Assembly: GCA_963850195.1 (NCBI GenBank)
Contig: CAWKKD010000007.1
Location: 62,001 to 126,000 of the forward strand
Direction of reading: 5' to 3'
Source: Actinoallomurus sp963850195
GTDB taxonomy: Bacteria; Actinomycetota; Actinomycetes; Streptosporangiales; Streptosporangiaceae
Length of the DNA: 64,000 nucleotides
Part shown: in pieces, positions 1-8,872 of the stretch
Position numbering within the stretch: the first letter of the stretch is position 1
Layout of the letters: each line of letters begins with the position of its first letter
Position numbers and translations under genes: made by a program
Notes under the pieces: generated by a model
What the model was told of the DNA's origin: nothing
The model's input: the letters and a program-made list of their open reading frames with translations, nothing else
Database searches by the model: none

Positions 1-603
1 ATGCCCGCGCTGCCGAAGTTCCCGATCGGCCGCGCGCCGATCGCGCCGATGTCCGCGCCGATCGTGCCGGGCACGCCCGGCGGGCTGACCGACGTCCTGC
101 CGGTCACGCCCGGTGGGCTCACCGACGCGGTGTCGGGCACGCTCTCCGGCACGCGTCGCATGACGCCGCAGTCCGCGTCGGACGGCCTCCCGGTCTCGCT
201 GTCGGACGCGACCCGCAACCTGCCGGTCTCGGCCCGCAACCTGCCGGTCTCGACCGGCGACCTGCCCGTCTCGCCGGGGAACCTGCCCATCTCAACCGGC
301 AACCTGCCCATGTCGAACGGGAACCTGCCCGTGTCGACCGGCACGCTGCCCGTCTCGACCGGCGACCTGCCGGTGTCCGCCTCCGACCCGACCGCCAGGC
401 TGCCGCTCTCGGCGTCCGACGCGACCGACGCGACCGGCAACCTCCCCATCGTGGGCGGCCTGCCGAAGCAGCTCCCGCCGGTCCGGCTCGTCGCCGCGGA
501 GTCGAAGGTTCAGGGTGGCGCGCTGGTCGCGCTGGCGCTGGGCGGACTGCTCGCCGCCTCGTCCGCGGTGCTCGGCGAGGCCCGTCGGCTGCGCCGCCGC
601 TGA
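1..603 (+). CDS. Repeat-rich protein with C-terminal membrane segment, 5' truncated
   Basis: I do not recognise a family. The reading frame is open from base 1, so the Met at base 1 may be internal and the true start may lie outside the window. Residues 60-150 are low-complexity, with about nine imperfect heptads of the type N-L-P-V-S-T-G (variants RNLPVSA, GDLPVSP, GNLPMSN). The last 30 residues are a hydrophobic alanine/leucine stretch followed by a basic tail (RRLRRR), which fits a single C-terminal membrane anchor. A repetitive stalk plus an anchor suggests a cell-surface protein; this is inference. A strong hairpin terminator follows the stop. Confidence 0.6.
   Translation: MPALPKFPIGRAPIAPMSAPIVPGTPGGLTDVLPVTPGGLTDAVSGTLSGTRRMTPQSASDGLPVSLSDATRNLPVSARNLPVSTGDLPVSPGNLPISTGNLPMSNGNLPVSTGTLPVSTGDLPVSASDPTARLPLSASDATDATGNLPIVGGLPKQLPPVRLVAAESKVQGGALVALALGGLLAASSAVLGEARRLRRR
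215..390 (+). repeat. Imperfect 21-bp tandem repeat coding for NLPVSTG-type heptads
   Basis: In-frame units of about 21 bp encode successive L-P-(V/I/M)-S motifs spaced seven residues apart. The units are diverged at wobble positions, so the array is old or selected at protein level rather than a fresh slippage product. Confidence 0.75.
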
Positions 604-666
604 ACGTCTGCGGCGTCAGCCGATGGTTGACGCAGTGTGACGCTTCGTGATGTGAAGTAGGAGACG

Positions 667-705
667 TTTTGCCTGCCCCGGAGATACCGTCCGGGGCAGG
701 CAAAA
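667..705. terminator. Perfect 16-bp hairpin terminator, bidirectional
   Basis: TTTTGCCTGCCCCGGA (667-682) pairs perfectly with 690-705 across a 7-base loop. The flanking T and A runs make it usable from both sides. It separates the repeat protein (+) from the DUF5703 gene (-). Confidence 0.85.
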
Positions 706-795
706 GCCTATTAAAGGGAAGACGGCTACATCACCCGCTGGTCGCGCGTACGGAACATTGATGTAGCGTCGGAGAGAACAAGGAGTGGCGGGCCG

Positions 796-981
796 TCAGA
801 AGGTGCGTCGCACGCGAATCACCTTGCGGCGCAGCTGGATTCGCCGCCTACCGTCGGGGTAGACCCGCACCCGGACGAGCTCCCACCCACCGCGCTCGGC
901 GTGCTCGACCAGGATTTGCCTCGCAGCGTCACGGGTGGTGCCGCGGGGCAGACGCAGTACTAGGTAGGAGTACTCGAGCAT
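796..981 (-). CDS. DUF5703 family small protein
   Basis: A 61-residue basic protein (starts MLEYSYLVLRLPRG, ends IRVRRTF) of the small actinobacterial DUF5703 family, whose function is unknown. The start is the ATG at 979-981, which gives the family's usual N terminus; the longer in-frame extension to 1056 is basic and unlike it. The gene is divergent from topA and shares the 146-bp upstream region. It has no signal peptide or membrane segment and is predicted to be cytoplasmic. Confidence 0.75.
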   Translation of the reverse strand: MLEYSYLVLRLPRGTTRDAARQILVEHAERGGWELVRVRVYPDGRRRIQLRRKVIRVRRTF

Positions 982-1127
982 TGCCCTTATTCTGCTCCGT
1001 CTAGGGTCCTCACGGGGAGTGTGTGACCCTCTTCCGCGGAACCGGTCTACTGTCATTCAACGTTGATCGGAAGCGGGACGGCACCAATAGCTCCCGCCGA
1101 AGTCGAGACTTGTGAGGTTCAGGCACC

Positions 1128-3761
1128 GTGCCCGACAGCAACGGCACAACGAAGTCCGGCGGTAACCGTCTGGTGATCGTCGAGTCGCCCGCGAAGGCGA
1201 AGACCATCGCGGGCTATCTCGGCCGCGGGTACACCGTCGAGTCCAGTATTGGTCATATCCGTGATCTGCCGGAGCGAGCCGCGGACATTCCCGCCAAGTA
1301 CAAGGGCGAGGCGTGGGCTCGCCTGGGCGTGAACGTCGACAGTGACTTCGAACCCCTCTACGTCATCAACGCTGACAAGAAGCAGCAGGTCGCGAAGCTG
1401 AAGAAGCTGCTTCAGGACGCCGACGAGCTCTTCCTCGCGACGGATGAGGACCGTGAGGGCGAGGCCATCGCCTGGCACCTGCAAGAGGTTCTCAAGCCCA
1501 AGGTGCCGGTGCACCGCATGGTGTTCCACGAGATCACCGCGGACGCCATCCGCGCCGCGGCGCAGAGCCCGCGCGAACTGAACATCAAGCTCGTCGACGC
1601 ACAGGAGACCCGCCGCATCCTCGACCGCCTCTACGGCTACGAGGTCAGCCCGGTCCTGTGGAAGAAGGTCATGCCGAAGCTGTCGGCGGGCCGCGTCCAG
1701 AGCGTCGCCACCCGCCTGGTCGTCGAGCGGGAGCGCGAGCGCATCGCGTTCGTGCCGGCCGGCTACTGGGACCTGGCCGCGATGTTCGACACCGGCAAGC
1801 CCGAGGAGCCCTCCAACTTCAAGGCGACGCTCGTCGCCGTCGACGGCAAGCGCGTCGCGCAGGGCCGTGACTTCAGCTCGCTCGGCCGGCTCAAGTCCGA
1901 GGAGATCCTGCACCTGGACGAGGCCGCCGCGCGTGGCCTCGCCGAGCGGCTCGACGGCCGTTCGTACGCGGTCAAGTCCGTCGAGCGCAAGCCGTACAAG
2001 CGCAGCCCGTACGCCCCGTTCCGTACGACGACGCTGCAGCAGGAGGCCAGCCGCAAGCTGGGCTTCTCCGCCAAGTACACGATGCAGGTCGCGCAGAAGC
2101 TGTACGAGAACGGCTTCATCACCTATATGCGTACCGACAGCATCCAGCTGTCCGAGACCGCCATCAACGCCGCCCGCAACCAGGCGCGGACGCTGTACGG
2201 CGCCGACTACGTGCCGGACAAGCCGCGCGTCTACCAGAGCAAGGTCAAGAACGCCCAGGAGGCGCACGAGGCGATCCGGCCGTCCGGTGAGACCTTCCGT
2301 ACGCCCGGCGAGACCGGCCTGTCCGCCGACCAGTTCCGGCTCTACGAGCTGATCTGGAAGCGCACGGTCGCCAGCCAGATGAAGGACGCCGCAGGCAATT
2401 CGGTCTCGGTACGCGTGGCCGGCGAGTCCAGCTCGGGCGAGGCCGTCGAGTTCGGCGCCTCTGGCAAGATCATCACCTTCCACGGCTTCCTCAAGGCCTA
2501 CGTCGAGGGCGCGGACGACCCGTCGTCCGACCGCGACGACCAGGAGCGCCGCCTGCCCACGCTGGAGGAGGCCGACCCGCTCACCGCGAGCGAACTGTCC
2601 GCCGACGGCCACTCGACGCGCCCGCCCGCCCGCTACACCGAGGCGAGCCTGGTCAAGGAGATGGAAGACCGGGAGATCGGCCGGCCGTCGACGTACGCCA
2701 CGATCCTCGGCACCATCCTCGACCGCGGCTACGTGTTCAAGAAGGGCACCGCGCTGGTGCCCTCGTTCCTGGCGTTCGCCGTGGTCAACCTCCTCGAGCG
2801 TCACTTCGGCCATCTGGTCGACTACGACTTCACCGCCAACATGGAGGACGGTCTCGACGACATCGCGCGCGGCGACGCCGAGCGCGTGCGGTGGCTGCAC
2901 CGCTTCTACTTCGGCGAGAACGGCGACGAGGGCCTCAAGGAGCTGGTCAGCGACCTCGGCGACATCGACGCCAAGGAGGTCAGCTCCTTCCCGATCGCCG
3001 ACAGCGACATCATGATCCGGGTCGGGCGCTACGGCCCGTACCTCGACCGTGGCGGCGAGCGGGTCAACATCCCCGAGGACATCGCGCCGGACGAGCTGAC
3101 CAAGGAGAAGGCCGAGGAGCTGTTCGCGCAGCCGAGCGGCGACCGCGAGCTCGGGCCCGACCCCGGGAACGGCAACCTCATCGTGGCCAAGACCGGCAGG
3201 TTCGGTCCGTACGTCACCGAGGTCCTGCCGGAGGACGCCCCGAAGTCGGCCAAGCCGCGCACCGGATCGCTGCTGAAGTCGATGACGCTCGACACGGTCA
3301 CGCTCGAGGACGCGCTGAAGCTGCTGTCCCTGCCGCGCGCGCTGGGTGAGATCGACGGCGAGCCGGTCACGGCGCAGAACGGCCGGTTCGGGCCGTACCT
3401 GAAGAAGGGCACCGACAGCCGTTCGCTGGAGAGCGAGGCGCAGCTGTTCTCGGTCACGATCGAGGAGGCCATCGCGATCTTCGCGCAGCCCAAGCAGCGT
3501 GGCCGGCGGGCCGCCGCGGCGCCTCCGCTGCGCGAGCTGGGCAAGGACCCGGCGAGTGGGGAGAACGTCGTCGTCAAGGAGGGACGTTTCGGGCCCTACG
3601 TGACGGATGGTGAGACGAACGCCAGCCTTCGCAAGGGTGACGAAGTGGAGTCCATCACCATCGCTCGGGCGGCTGAGCTGCTCGCGGAGCGTCGCGAGAA
3701 GGTGGCCGCAGGTGGCGGGAAGAAGACGACCAAGCAACGAACCGCGAAGTCACGCTCCTGA
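1128..3761 (+). CDS. topA: DNA topoisomerase I (type IA)
   Basis: Relaxes negatively supercoiled DNA by single-strand passage. The N-terminal Toprim domain has LVIVESPAKAKTI near residue 15 and the metal-binding DEDREGEA near residue 106. The catalytic tyrosine is Y333 in ITYMRTDS, and SAGRVQSVATR is the usual DNA-binding stretch. Instead of zinc fingers the C terminus has four GR(F/Y)GPY(L/V) repeats and a Lys/Arg-rich tail, the actinobacterial TopA arrangement associated with processivity. It is 877 residues, full length, with a GTG start. The MFS-Tmk fusion gene follows after 26 bp, so co-transcription is likely. Confidence 0.97.
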   Translation: MPDSNGTTKSGGNRLVIVESPAKAKTIAGYLGRGYTVESSIGHIRDLPERAADIPAKYKGEAWARLGVNVDSDFEPLYVINADKKQQVAKLKKLLQDADELFLATDEDREGEAIAWHLQEVLKPKVPVHRMVFHEITADAIRAAAQSPRELNIKLVDAQETRRILDRLYGYEVSPVLWKKVMPKLSAGRVQSVATRLVVERERERIAFVPAGYWDLAAMFDTGKPEEPSNFKATLVAVDGKRVAQGRDFSSLGRLKSEEILHLDEAAARGLAERLDGRSYAVKSVERKPYKRSPYAPFRTTTLQQEASRKLGFSAKYTMQVAQKLYENGFITYMRTDSIQLSETAINAARNQARTLYGADYVPDKPRVYQSKVKNAQEAHEAIRPSGETFRTPGETGLSADQFRLYELIWKRTVASQMKDAAGNSVSVRVAGESSSGEAVEFGASGKIITFHGFLKAYVEGADDPSSDRDDQERRLPTLEEADPLTASELSADGHSTRPPARYTEASLVKEMEDREIGRPSTYATILGTILDRGYVFKKGTALVPSFLAFAVVNLLERHFGHLVDYDFTANMEDGLDDIARGDAERVRWLHRFYFGENGDEGLKELVSDLGDIDAKEVSSFPIADSDIMIRVGRYGPYLDRGGERVNIPEDIAPDELTKEKAEELFAQPSGDRELGPDPGNGNLIVAKTGRFGPYVTEVLPEDAPKSAKPRTGSLLKSMTLDTVTLEDALKLLSLPRALGEIDGEPVTAQNGRFGPYLKKGTDSRSLESEAQLFSVTIEEAIAIFAQPKQRGRRAAAAPPLRELGKDPASGENVVVKEGRFGPYVTDGETNASLRKGDEVESITIARAAELLAERREKVAAGGGKKTTKQRTAKSRS

Positions 3762-3787
3762 CGCTCCAGGGTCGATACTCTGACACA

Positions 3788-5806
3788 ATGACCAGAACGG
3801 GCAGCCCTCCCGGCGTGCTTTCGATCAAGCCGTTCAGGCGGCTGTGGATCGCCCTGTCGTTGTCCAGTTTCGGTGACTGGCTGAGCATCCTCGCGCTGAC
3901 CGCGCTGGCCGGATCTCTGACCAAGGGGACGGCGGAGAACTACGCCATCGGCGGTGTTCTCGTCGTGAAGCTCCTGCCGGCACTGATCTTCGGTCCGCTC
4001 GCGGGCGCGGTGGCCGACCGCTTCGATCGCCGCATCACGATGGTGGTCGCGGACATCATGCGGTTCGCACTGTTCCTGTCGATACCGTTGGTCGGGCGCC
4101 TTGACTGGCTTTACATCGCGACCTTCCTGATCGAGGTCGTCACGCTGTTCTGGATCCCGGCCAAAGAGGCCACGGTCCCGAACCTCGTGCCCAAGGACCA
4201 GCTCGAGCGCGCCAACCAGATCAGCCTGACCTCGACGTACGGCTCGGCGCCGGTCGCGGCGGGCATGTTCTCGGTGCTGGCCCTGATCGCCGGTCTGCTC
4301 TTCAAGGATCAGCAACAGCAGGCCAACCTCGCGCTGTACATCAACGCCGTGACGTTCCTGATCTCCGCCGCGACCATCTTCACGCTCCGTGAGATCCCGA
4401 AGCAGCGCGGCGCCGTCTCGGTGCCCTCGATCCTCAAGCAGATCGGGCAGGGCTGGCGGTTCGTCGGCTCGACCTCGCTCGTACGCGGCCTGACCATCGG
4501 CATCCTCGGCGCGTTCGCCGCCGGCGGCGCGGTGATCGGTATGGCCAAGGTCTACGTCAAGCAGCTCGGCGGCGGCGACGCCGCGTACGGCGTGGTCTTC
4601 GGCATGGTCTTCGTCGGCATGGCCGTCGGCATGTTCCTCGCGCCGCGCATCCTGCAGGAGTTCAGCCGGCGACGGCTCTTCGGCCTGGGCATCATCGGCG
4701 CCGGCTTCGCGCTCGCGCTGATCGGCATCGTCCCCAACCTGGTGATCGTCTCCCTGCTGACCGCGCTGTGCGGCGCGGGCGCGGGAATCGCCTGGGTGAC
4801 CGGCTACACGCTGGTCGGCCTGGAGGTCGAGGACAGCCTGCGCGGCCGTACCTGGGCGTTCCTGCAGTCGCTGGTCCGCGTGGTCCTGCTGCTCGTGGTC
4901 GCCTCGGTGCCGTTCGTCGCGGGCGCGCTCGGCAACCACCGGGTCACGCTGCCCGGCCACAACGTCTACAGCTTCGACGGGCCCAACGCCGTACTGCTGA
5001 TCGCGGCCGTCCTCGCCGTGATCGTCGGCGTGGTCGCCTACCGGCAGATGGACGACCGCCGGGGCATCCCGCTGGTACGCGACCTGTCGGCCGCACTGCG
5101 CGGAGAGAAGTACGTCGTCGACGAGGCCGGCAACGAGCACGGCGTGTTCGTGGCGTTCGAGGGCGGCGAGGGCGCGGGCAAGACCACCCAGGCCCGGCTG
5201 CTGTCGATCTGGCTGCGCGACCAGGGCTTCGACGTGGTGATGACCCGCGAGCCCGGCTCCACGAAGATCGGCATGCGGCTGCGCGCCCTGCTGCTCGACA
5301 AGGAGAGCTCCGGGCTGTCCTCACGCGCCGAGACGCTGCTGTACGCCGCCGACCGCGCCCAGCACGTCGCCGAGGTCATCGAGCCGTCGCTGCAGCGCGG
5401 TGCGATCGTCGTGACCGACCGCTATGTCGACTCGTCGCTGGCCTACCAGGGCGCGGGCCGCGAGCTGAAGGTCGGCGAGATCGCCGACGTCAACCGATGG
5501 GCCACCAGCGCGCTCGTGCCCGACCTGACGATCATCCTGGACGTGCCGGCCGAGGTGGGCCTGGGCCGGTTCGCCTCGCCCGCCGACCGCATCGAGTCCG
5601 AGCCGAGGGAGTTCCACGAGCGGGTACGCCGTGGGTTCCGACGCCTCGCCGACGCCGAGCCGCACCGTTACCTCGTCGTCGACGCGACCGAGTCGCAGGC
5701 CGAGATCTCGCGGAAGATCCACGACCGGGTCCGTTCGATCCTGCCCGACCCGATCCCGGCCGGAGCCGAGGCCGTGACCAGCACGATGCCCGCCATCACC
5801 GACTGA
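3788..5806 (+). CDS. tmk: MFS transporter-thymidylate kinase fusion
   Basis: A 672-residue fusion. Residues 1-430 form an MFS permease of the MFS_3/enterobactin-exporter type, starting PFRRLWIALSLSSFGDWL with about 12 hydrophobic helices. From residue 450 a complete dTMP kinase follows: FVAFEGGEGAGKTT with P-loop at 459-466, the DR(Y/F) motif in VVTDRYVDSSLAYQG, TREPGST, and a C-terminal helix. The kinase phosphorylates dTMP to dTDP for DNA synthesis. Such fusions are known in actinobacteria; the substrate of the permease half is unknown. The kinase should face the cytoplasm, tethered to the membrane. holB follows after 22 bp. Confidence 0.93.
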   Translation: MTRTGSPPGVLSIKPFRRLWIALSLSSFGDWLSILALTALAGSLTKGTAENYAIGGVLVVKLLPALIFGPLAGAVADRFDRRITMVVADIMRFALFLSIPLVGRLDWLYIATFLIEVVTLFWIPAKEATVPNLVPKDQLERANQISLTSTYGSAPVAAGMFSVLALIAGLLFKDQQQQANLALYINAVTFLISAATIFTLREIPKQRGAVSVPSILKQIGQGWRFVGSTSLVRGLTIGILGAFAAGGAVIGMAKVYVKQLGGGDAAYGVVFGMVFVGMAVGMFLAPRILQEFSRRRLFGLGIIGAGFALALIGIVPNLVIVSLLTALCGAGAGIAWVTGYTLVGLEVEDSLRGRTWAFLQSLVRVVLLLVVASVPFVAGALGNHRVTLPGHNVYSFDGPNAVLLIAAVLAVIVGVVAYRQMDDRRGIPLVRDLSAALRGEKYVVDEAGNEHGVFVAFEGGEGAGKTTQARLLSIWLRDQGFDVVMTREPGSTKIGMRLRALLLDKESSGLSSRAETLLYAADRAQHVAEVIEPSLQRGAIVVTDRYVDSSLAYQGAGRELKVGEIADVNRWATSALVPDLTIILDVPAEVGLGRFASPADRIESEPREFHERVRRGFRRLADAEPHRYLVVDATESQAEISRKIHDRVRSILPDPIPAGAEAVTSTMPAITD

Positions 5807-5828
5807 TTCGCCGGTAGGGTCTCCTCAC

Positions 5829-6983
5829 GTGACGGTCTATGACGACCTGGTCGGCCAAGGCACGGTCATCGAGCAGCTCGAGACCGCCGTACGAGCCGGT
5901 GGCCAGGTGCTGGCCGGTGAGGGCGGCGCGGGCATGACGCACGCGTGGCTGTTCACCGGGCCGCCCGGGTCCGGGCGTTCGGTGGCGGCGCGCGCGTTCG
6001 CGGCGGCGCTGCTCTGCCCCGACCGGGGGTGCGGCCACTGCGCCTCCTGCCACCACGTGCTGTCCGGTACGCACGCCGACGTCGAGGTCGTACGGCCCGC
6101 GGGCCTGTCCTACGGCGTACGGGAGACCCGCGCGCTGGTGCTGCGCGCGGCGTCCTCGCCGACCGCCGGCCGGTGGCGGATCGTGCTGTTCGAGGACGCC
6201 GACCGTTCAACGGAGCAGGCCGCCAACGCGCTGCTCAAGGCGATCGAGGAGCCGCCCTCGCGTACCGTGTGGCTGCTGTGCGCGCCCTCGCCCGACGACC
6301 TCGTGGTGACGATCCGGTCCCGCTGCCGGCTGGTGACGCTGCGTACACCCCCGGCGGCCGCCGTCGCCGACGTGCTGGTCCGCCGTGACGGCATCGACCC
6401 GCGGGTGGCGGACGAGGCGGCGCGCGCCGCGCAGGGCCACATCGGCCGCGCCCGGCGGCTCGCCACCGACGAGGAGGCGCGCCGCCGACGCGCCGACGTG
6501 CTGGCCGTACCCTCCCGCCTCACCGGCGTGGGGCCCGCCGTGATGGCCGCCGAGACGCTCGTACGCGCCGCCGAGGCCGAGGCGAAGACCTCCAGCGCGG
6601 AGCTGGACTCCGGGGAGACCGCGGCGTTTCGCCAGGCACTGGGCGAGAGCGCCAAGGGCCGCATGCCACGCGGCACGGCCGGGGCAATGAAGGAGCTGGA
6701 GGACCGCCAGAAGTCCCGCGCGACCCGGATGAAGCGCGACGCGCTCGACCGGGCCCTGCTGGACCTGGCGTCCTACTACCGCGACGCGCTGGTGGTGCAG
6801 CTCGGAGCGGACGTCGAGCTGGTCAACGCCGACCGGGCACGCGAGCTGCGTTCGGCCTCAGGCGCCCCCGAGACCACGCTGCGCCGGCTCGAGGCGATCA
6901 TGGCGTGCCGCGAGCGCATCGCGGCCAACGTCAATCCGCTGCTCGCCGTCGAGGCGATGGCGATGGCCCTGCGTACGGGCTGA
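5829..6983 (+). CDS. holB: DNA polymerase III subunit delta'
   Basis: Clamp-loader subunit, 384 residues, GTG start. The AAA+ fold shows GPPGSGRS (residues about 44-51, with Arg in place of the Walker A Lys), a four-Cys zinc module in CPDRGCGHCASC, the sensor region LFEDADRSTEQAANALLKAIEEPP, and the SRC motif in TIRSRCRLVTL. The Arg substitution fits the usual view that delta' does not hydrolyse ATP but supplies the SRC arginine finger. The tmk-holB order is the common bacterial arrangement. The RicT homologue that often sits next to holB is here about 7 kb downstream, separated by secreted-enzyme genes. Confidence 0.95.
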   Translation: MTVYDDLVGQGTVIEQLETAVRAGGQVLAGEGGAGMTHAWLFTGPPGSGRSVAARAFAAALLCPDRGCGHCASCHHVLSGTHADVEVVRPAGLSYGVRETRALVLRAASSPTAGRWRIVLFEDADRSTEQAANALLKAIEEPPSRTVWLLCAPSPDDLVVTIRSRCRLVTLRTPPAAAVADVLVRRDGIDPRVADEAARAAQGHIGRARRLATDEEARRRRADVLAVPSRLTGVGPAVMAAETLVRAAEAEAKTSSAELDSGETAAFRQALGESAKGRMPRGTAGAMKELEDRQKSRATRMKRDALDRALLDLASYYRDALVVQLGADVELVNADRARELRSASGAPETTLRRLEAIMACRERIAANVNPLLAVEAMAMALRTG

Positions 6984-7110
6984 GTGTTACTGGCCGTAGT
7001 CGGCCACGGAACTCACTGGCCACAGCTCTAGACAGCGACCACGCTAAACATCTCTTATGTCTCCATTGCCAGATTTTTACTGGCACCCAGGGATTCATAT
7101 GGAGGTGTGC

Positions 7111-8823
7111 ATGCGGCGCGCCATCGCTTTCGCCGCCTGCGTCGCGGTCACCGCGGCGCTCGCGGCCCCCGCACAGGCGGGACCCAGCAGCAAGACGACG
7201 ACGTCCACGCCACGTGAGTACGTCGTCCTCTACAAGGACGGCGCCTCACTGGACCAGGCCCACGCGGCCATCCGGGCGGCCGGCGGCACCATCGTCACCG
7301 AGAACAAGGCCGTCGGCGTCGCGACCGTACGCTCGAGCCGTACCGACTTCGCCGCCGACGCGCGGAGTGAGTCGGCGGTCGACGGCGTCGCGACCAACCG
7401 GGTCGTCGGTGAGGCCCCGAAGGTCACGCACGCCGCCGTCCGCCGCGGCAACGCGGTCGAGAAGGAAGGCCGCGACGGCCAGGGCAAGGTCACCGCGAAG
7501 GCGTCCGGAGAGCCCCTCTCCGGCAGCCAGTGGGACATGAAGCTGATCCACGCCACGGCCAAGGGCTCCTACAAGACCGAGCCCGGCGACCACCGCGTAC
7601 TGGTCGGCGTCATCGACACCGGCATCGACGGGACCCACCCGGACATCGCGCCGAACTTCGACCGCGCGCTGAGCCGGAACTTCACCAAGGACATCCCGGT
7701 CGACGCCAACGGCACCGAGGTCGACGGGCCGTGCGAGCACCCGTCGTGCGTCGACCCGGTCGACGAGGACGACAACGAGCACGGCACCCACGTCGCATCG
7801 ACGATCGCCTCGCCCATCAACAAGCTGGGCATCGCGGGCGTGGCGCCGGGCGTACGGCTGGTCAACGTCCGCGCCGGCCAGGACTCGGGATTCTTCTTCC
7901 TGCAGCCGGTCGTCGACGCCCTCACGTACGCGGGCGACGCGGGCATCGACGTCGTGAACATGAGCTTCTACACCGACCCGTGGCTGTTCAACTGCGCGAA
8001 CAACCCGGCCGACTCGCCGGAGCTGCAGGCCGAGCAGCGCACCGTCATCAAGGCGTCGGAGCGGGCCCTGGCCTACGCCAACCGGCACGGCGTCACGCTC
8101 GTCTCGGCGGCCGGCAACGGCGCGACCGACTACACCAAGACCATCATCGACTCCTCCAGCCCGGACTACCCGGCCGTGGCCGGTGAGGCGCCGTACGACC
8201 GCACCATCGCGCCGGGGACCTGCACCTCCGAGCCCAGCCAGGGCAAGAACGTCCTCTCGGTGTCCGCCGTCGGCAGCAGCACCCGCAAGTCGTACTACTC
8301 CGACTACGGCAACGGCTACGTGGACATCTCCGCCCCCGGCGGTGACGCCTACGACACCGCGGACGGTAAGGCCGACCCGACCAAGGAGATCCTCGCGGCG
8401 TACCCGAAGTCGCTGGCGGTGGCCCGTGGCGAGCTCAACGCCGACGGTACGCCGAACGTCCCGTACGTCGTCCGCGACTGCAAGGGTGCGACCTGCGCGT
8501 ACTACCAGTACCTGCAGGGCACCTCGATGGCCTCGCCGCACGCCACCGGCGTCGCCGCGCTGATCGTCAGCCGGTACGGCCACCGCGACGCCGCGCACGG
8601 CGGGCTCACGCTCGACCCGAGCGTCGTCCAGGCCGTCATCGAGTCGTCGGCGACGAAGCAGCCCTGCCCGTCGCCGCGCAACTTCGTGTACACCCGCCAG
8701 GTCAAGCAGGCCGACGGGACGTACCGGACGGTGACGACCACGCACACCTGTGAGGGTGGGACCGCGCGTAACGGGTTCTACGGTCACGGGATCATCGACG
8801 CGCTCCACGCCGTGGGGCACTAG
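7111..8823 (+). CDS. Secreted subtilisin-like serine protease (S8)
   Basis: A 570-residue preproprotease. The start is the ATG at 7111, preceded by GGAGG at 7101-7105; an upstream in-frame ATG would add 18 non-signal residues. Signal peptide 1-23 ends in APAQA. An inhibitor-I9-like prodomain (EYVVLYKDGASLDQA to about residue 105) precedes the catalytic domain. The triad is D169 in VIDTGIDGTHPD, H224 in NEHGTHVAS and S472 in GTSMASPHATG. Cys pairs near NCANN, CEHPSC, CTSEP and DCKGATC suggest disulfides, as expected for an exported enzyme. The substrate is probably extracellular protein. Its own hairpin terminator follows. Confidence 0.94.
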   Translation: MRRAIAFAACVAVTAALAAPAQAGPSSKTTTSTPREYVVLYKDGASLDQAHAAIRAAGGTIVTENKAVGVATVRSSRTDFAADARSESAVDGVATNRVVGEAPKVTHAAVRRGNAVEKEGRDGQGKVTAKASGEPLSGSQWDMKLIHATAKGSYKTEPGDHRVLVGVIDTGIDGTHPDIAPNFDRALSRNFTKDIPVDANGTEVDGPCEHPSCVDPVDEDDNEHGTHVASTIASPINKLGIAGVAPGVRLVNVRAGQDSGFFFLQPVVDALTYAGDAGIDVVNMSFYTDPWLFNCANNPADSPELQAEQRTVIKASERALAYANRHGVTLVSAAGNGATDYTKTIIDSSSPDYPAVAGEAPYDRTIAPGTCTSEPSQGKNVLSVSAVGSSTRKSYYSDYGNGYVDISAPGGDAYDTADGKADPTKEILAAYPKSLAVARGELNADGTPNVPYVVRDCKGATCAYYQYLQGTSMASPHATGVAALIVSRYGHRDAAHGGLTLDPSVVQAVIESSATKQPCPSPRNFVYTRQVKQADGTYRTVTTTHTCEGGTARNGFYGHGIIDALHAVGH

Positions 8824-8831
8824 GTTCCGGC

Positions 8832-8867
8832 GAACGGCCGCTCCCGCTTCGGCGGGGGCGGCCGTTC
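8832..8867. terminator. Hairpin terminator between convergent genes
   Basis: GAACGGCCGC and its complement GCGGCCGTTC form a long GC stem with one bulge around a TTCG tetraloop. It lies between the protease (+) and the SDR gene (-) and can serve both. Confidence 0.85.
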
Positions 8868-8872
8868 TCGTG

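Noticed and set aside
215..390. Possible CRISPR array
   Set aside because: The repeat unit is a continuous 21-bp coding heptad without spacers, and no cas genes are present.
1119..3737. Long minus-strand frame antisense to topA (872 codons)
   Set aside because: Shadow of a high-GC gene: Arg/Val/Leu/Asp-rich without motifs, and the plus strand is unambiguous topA.
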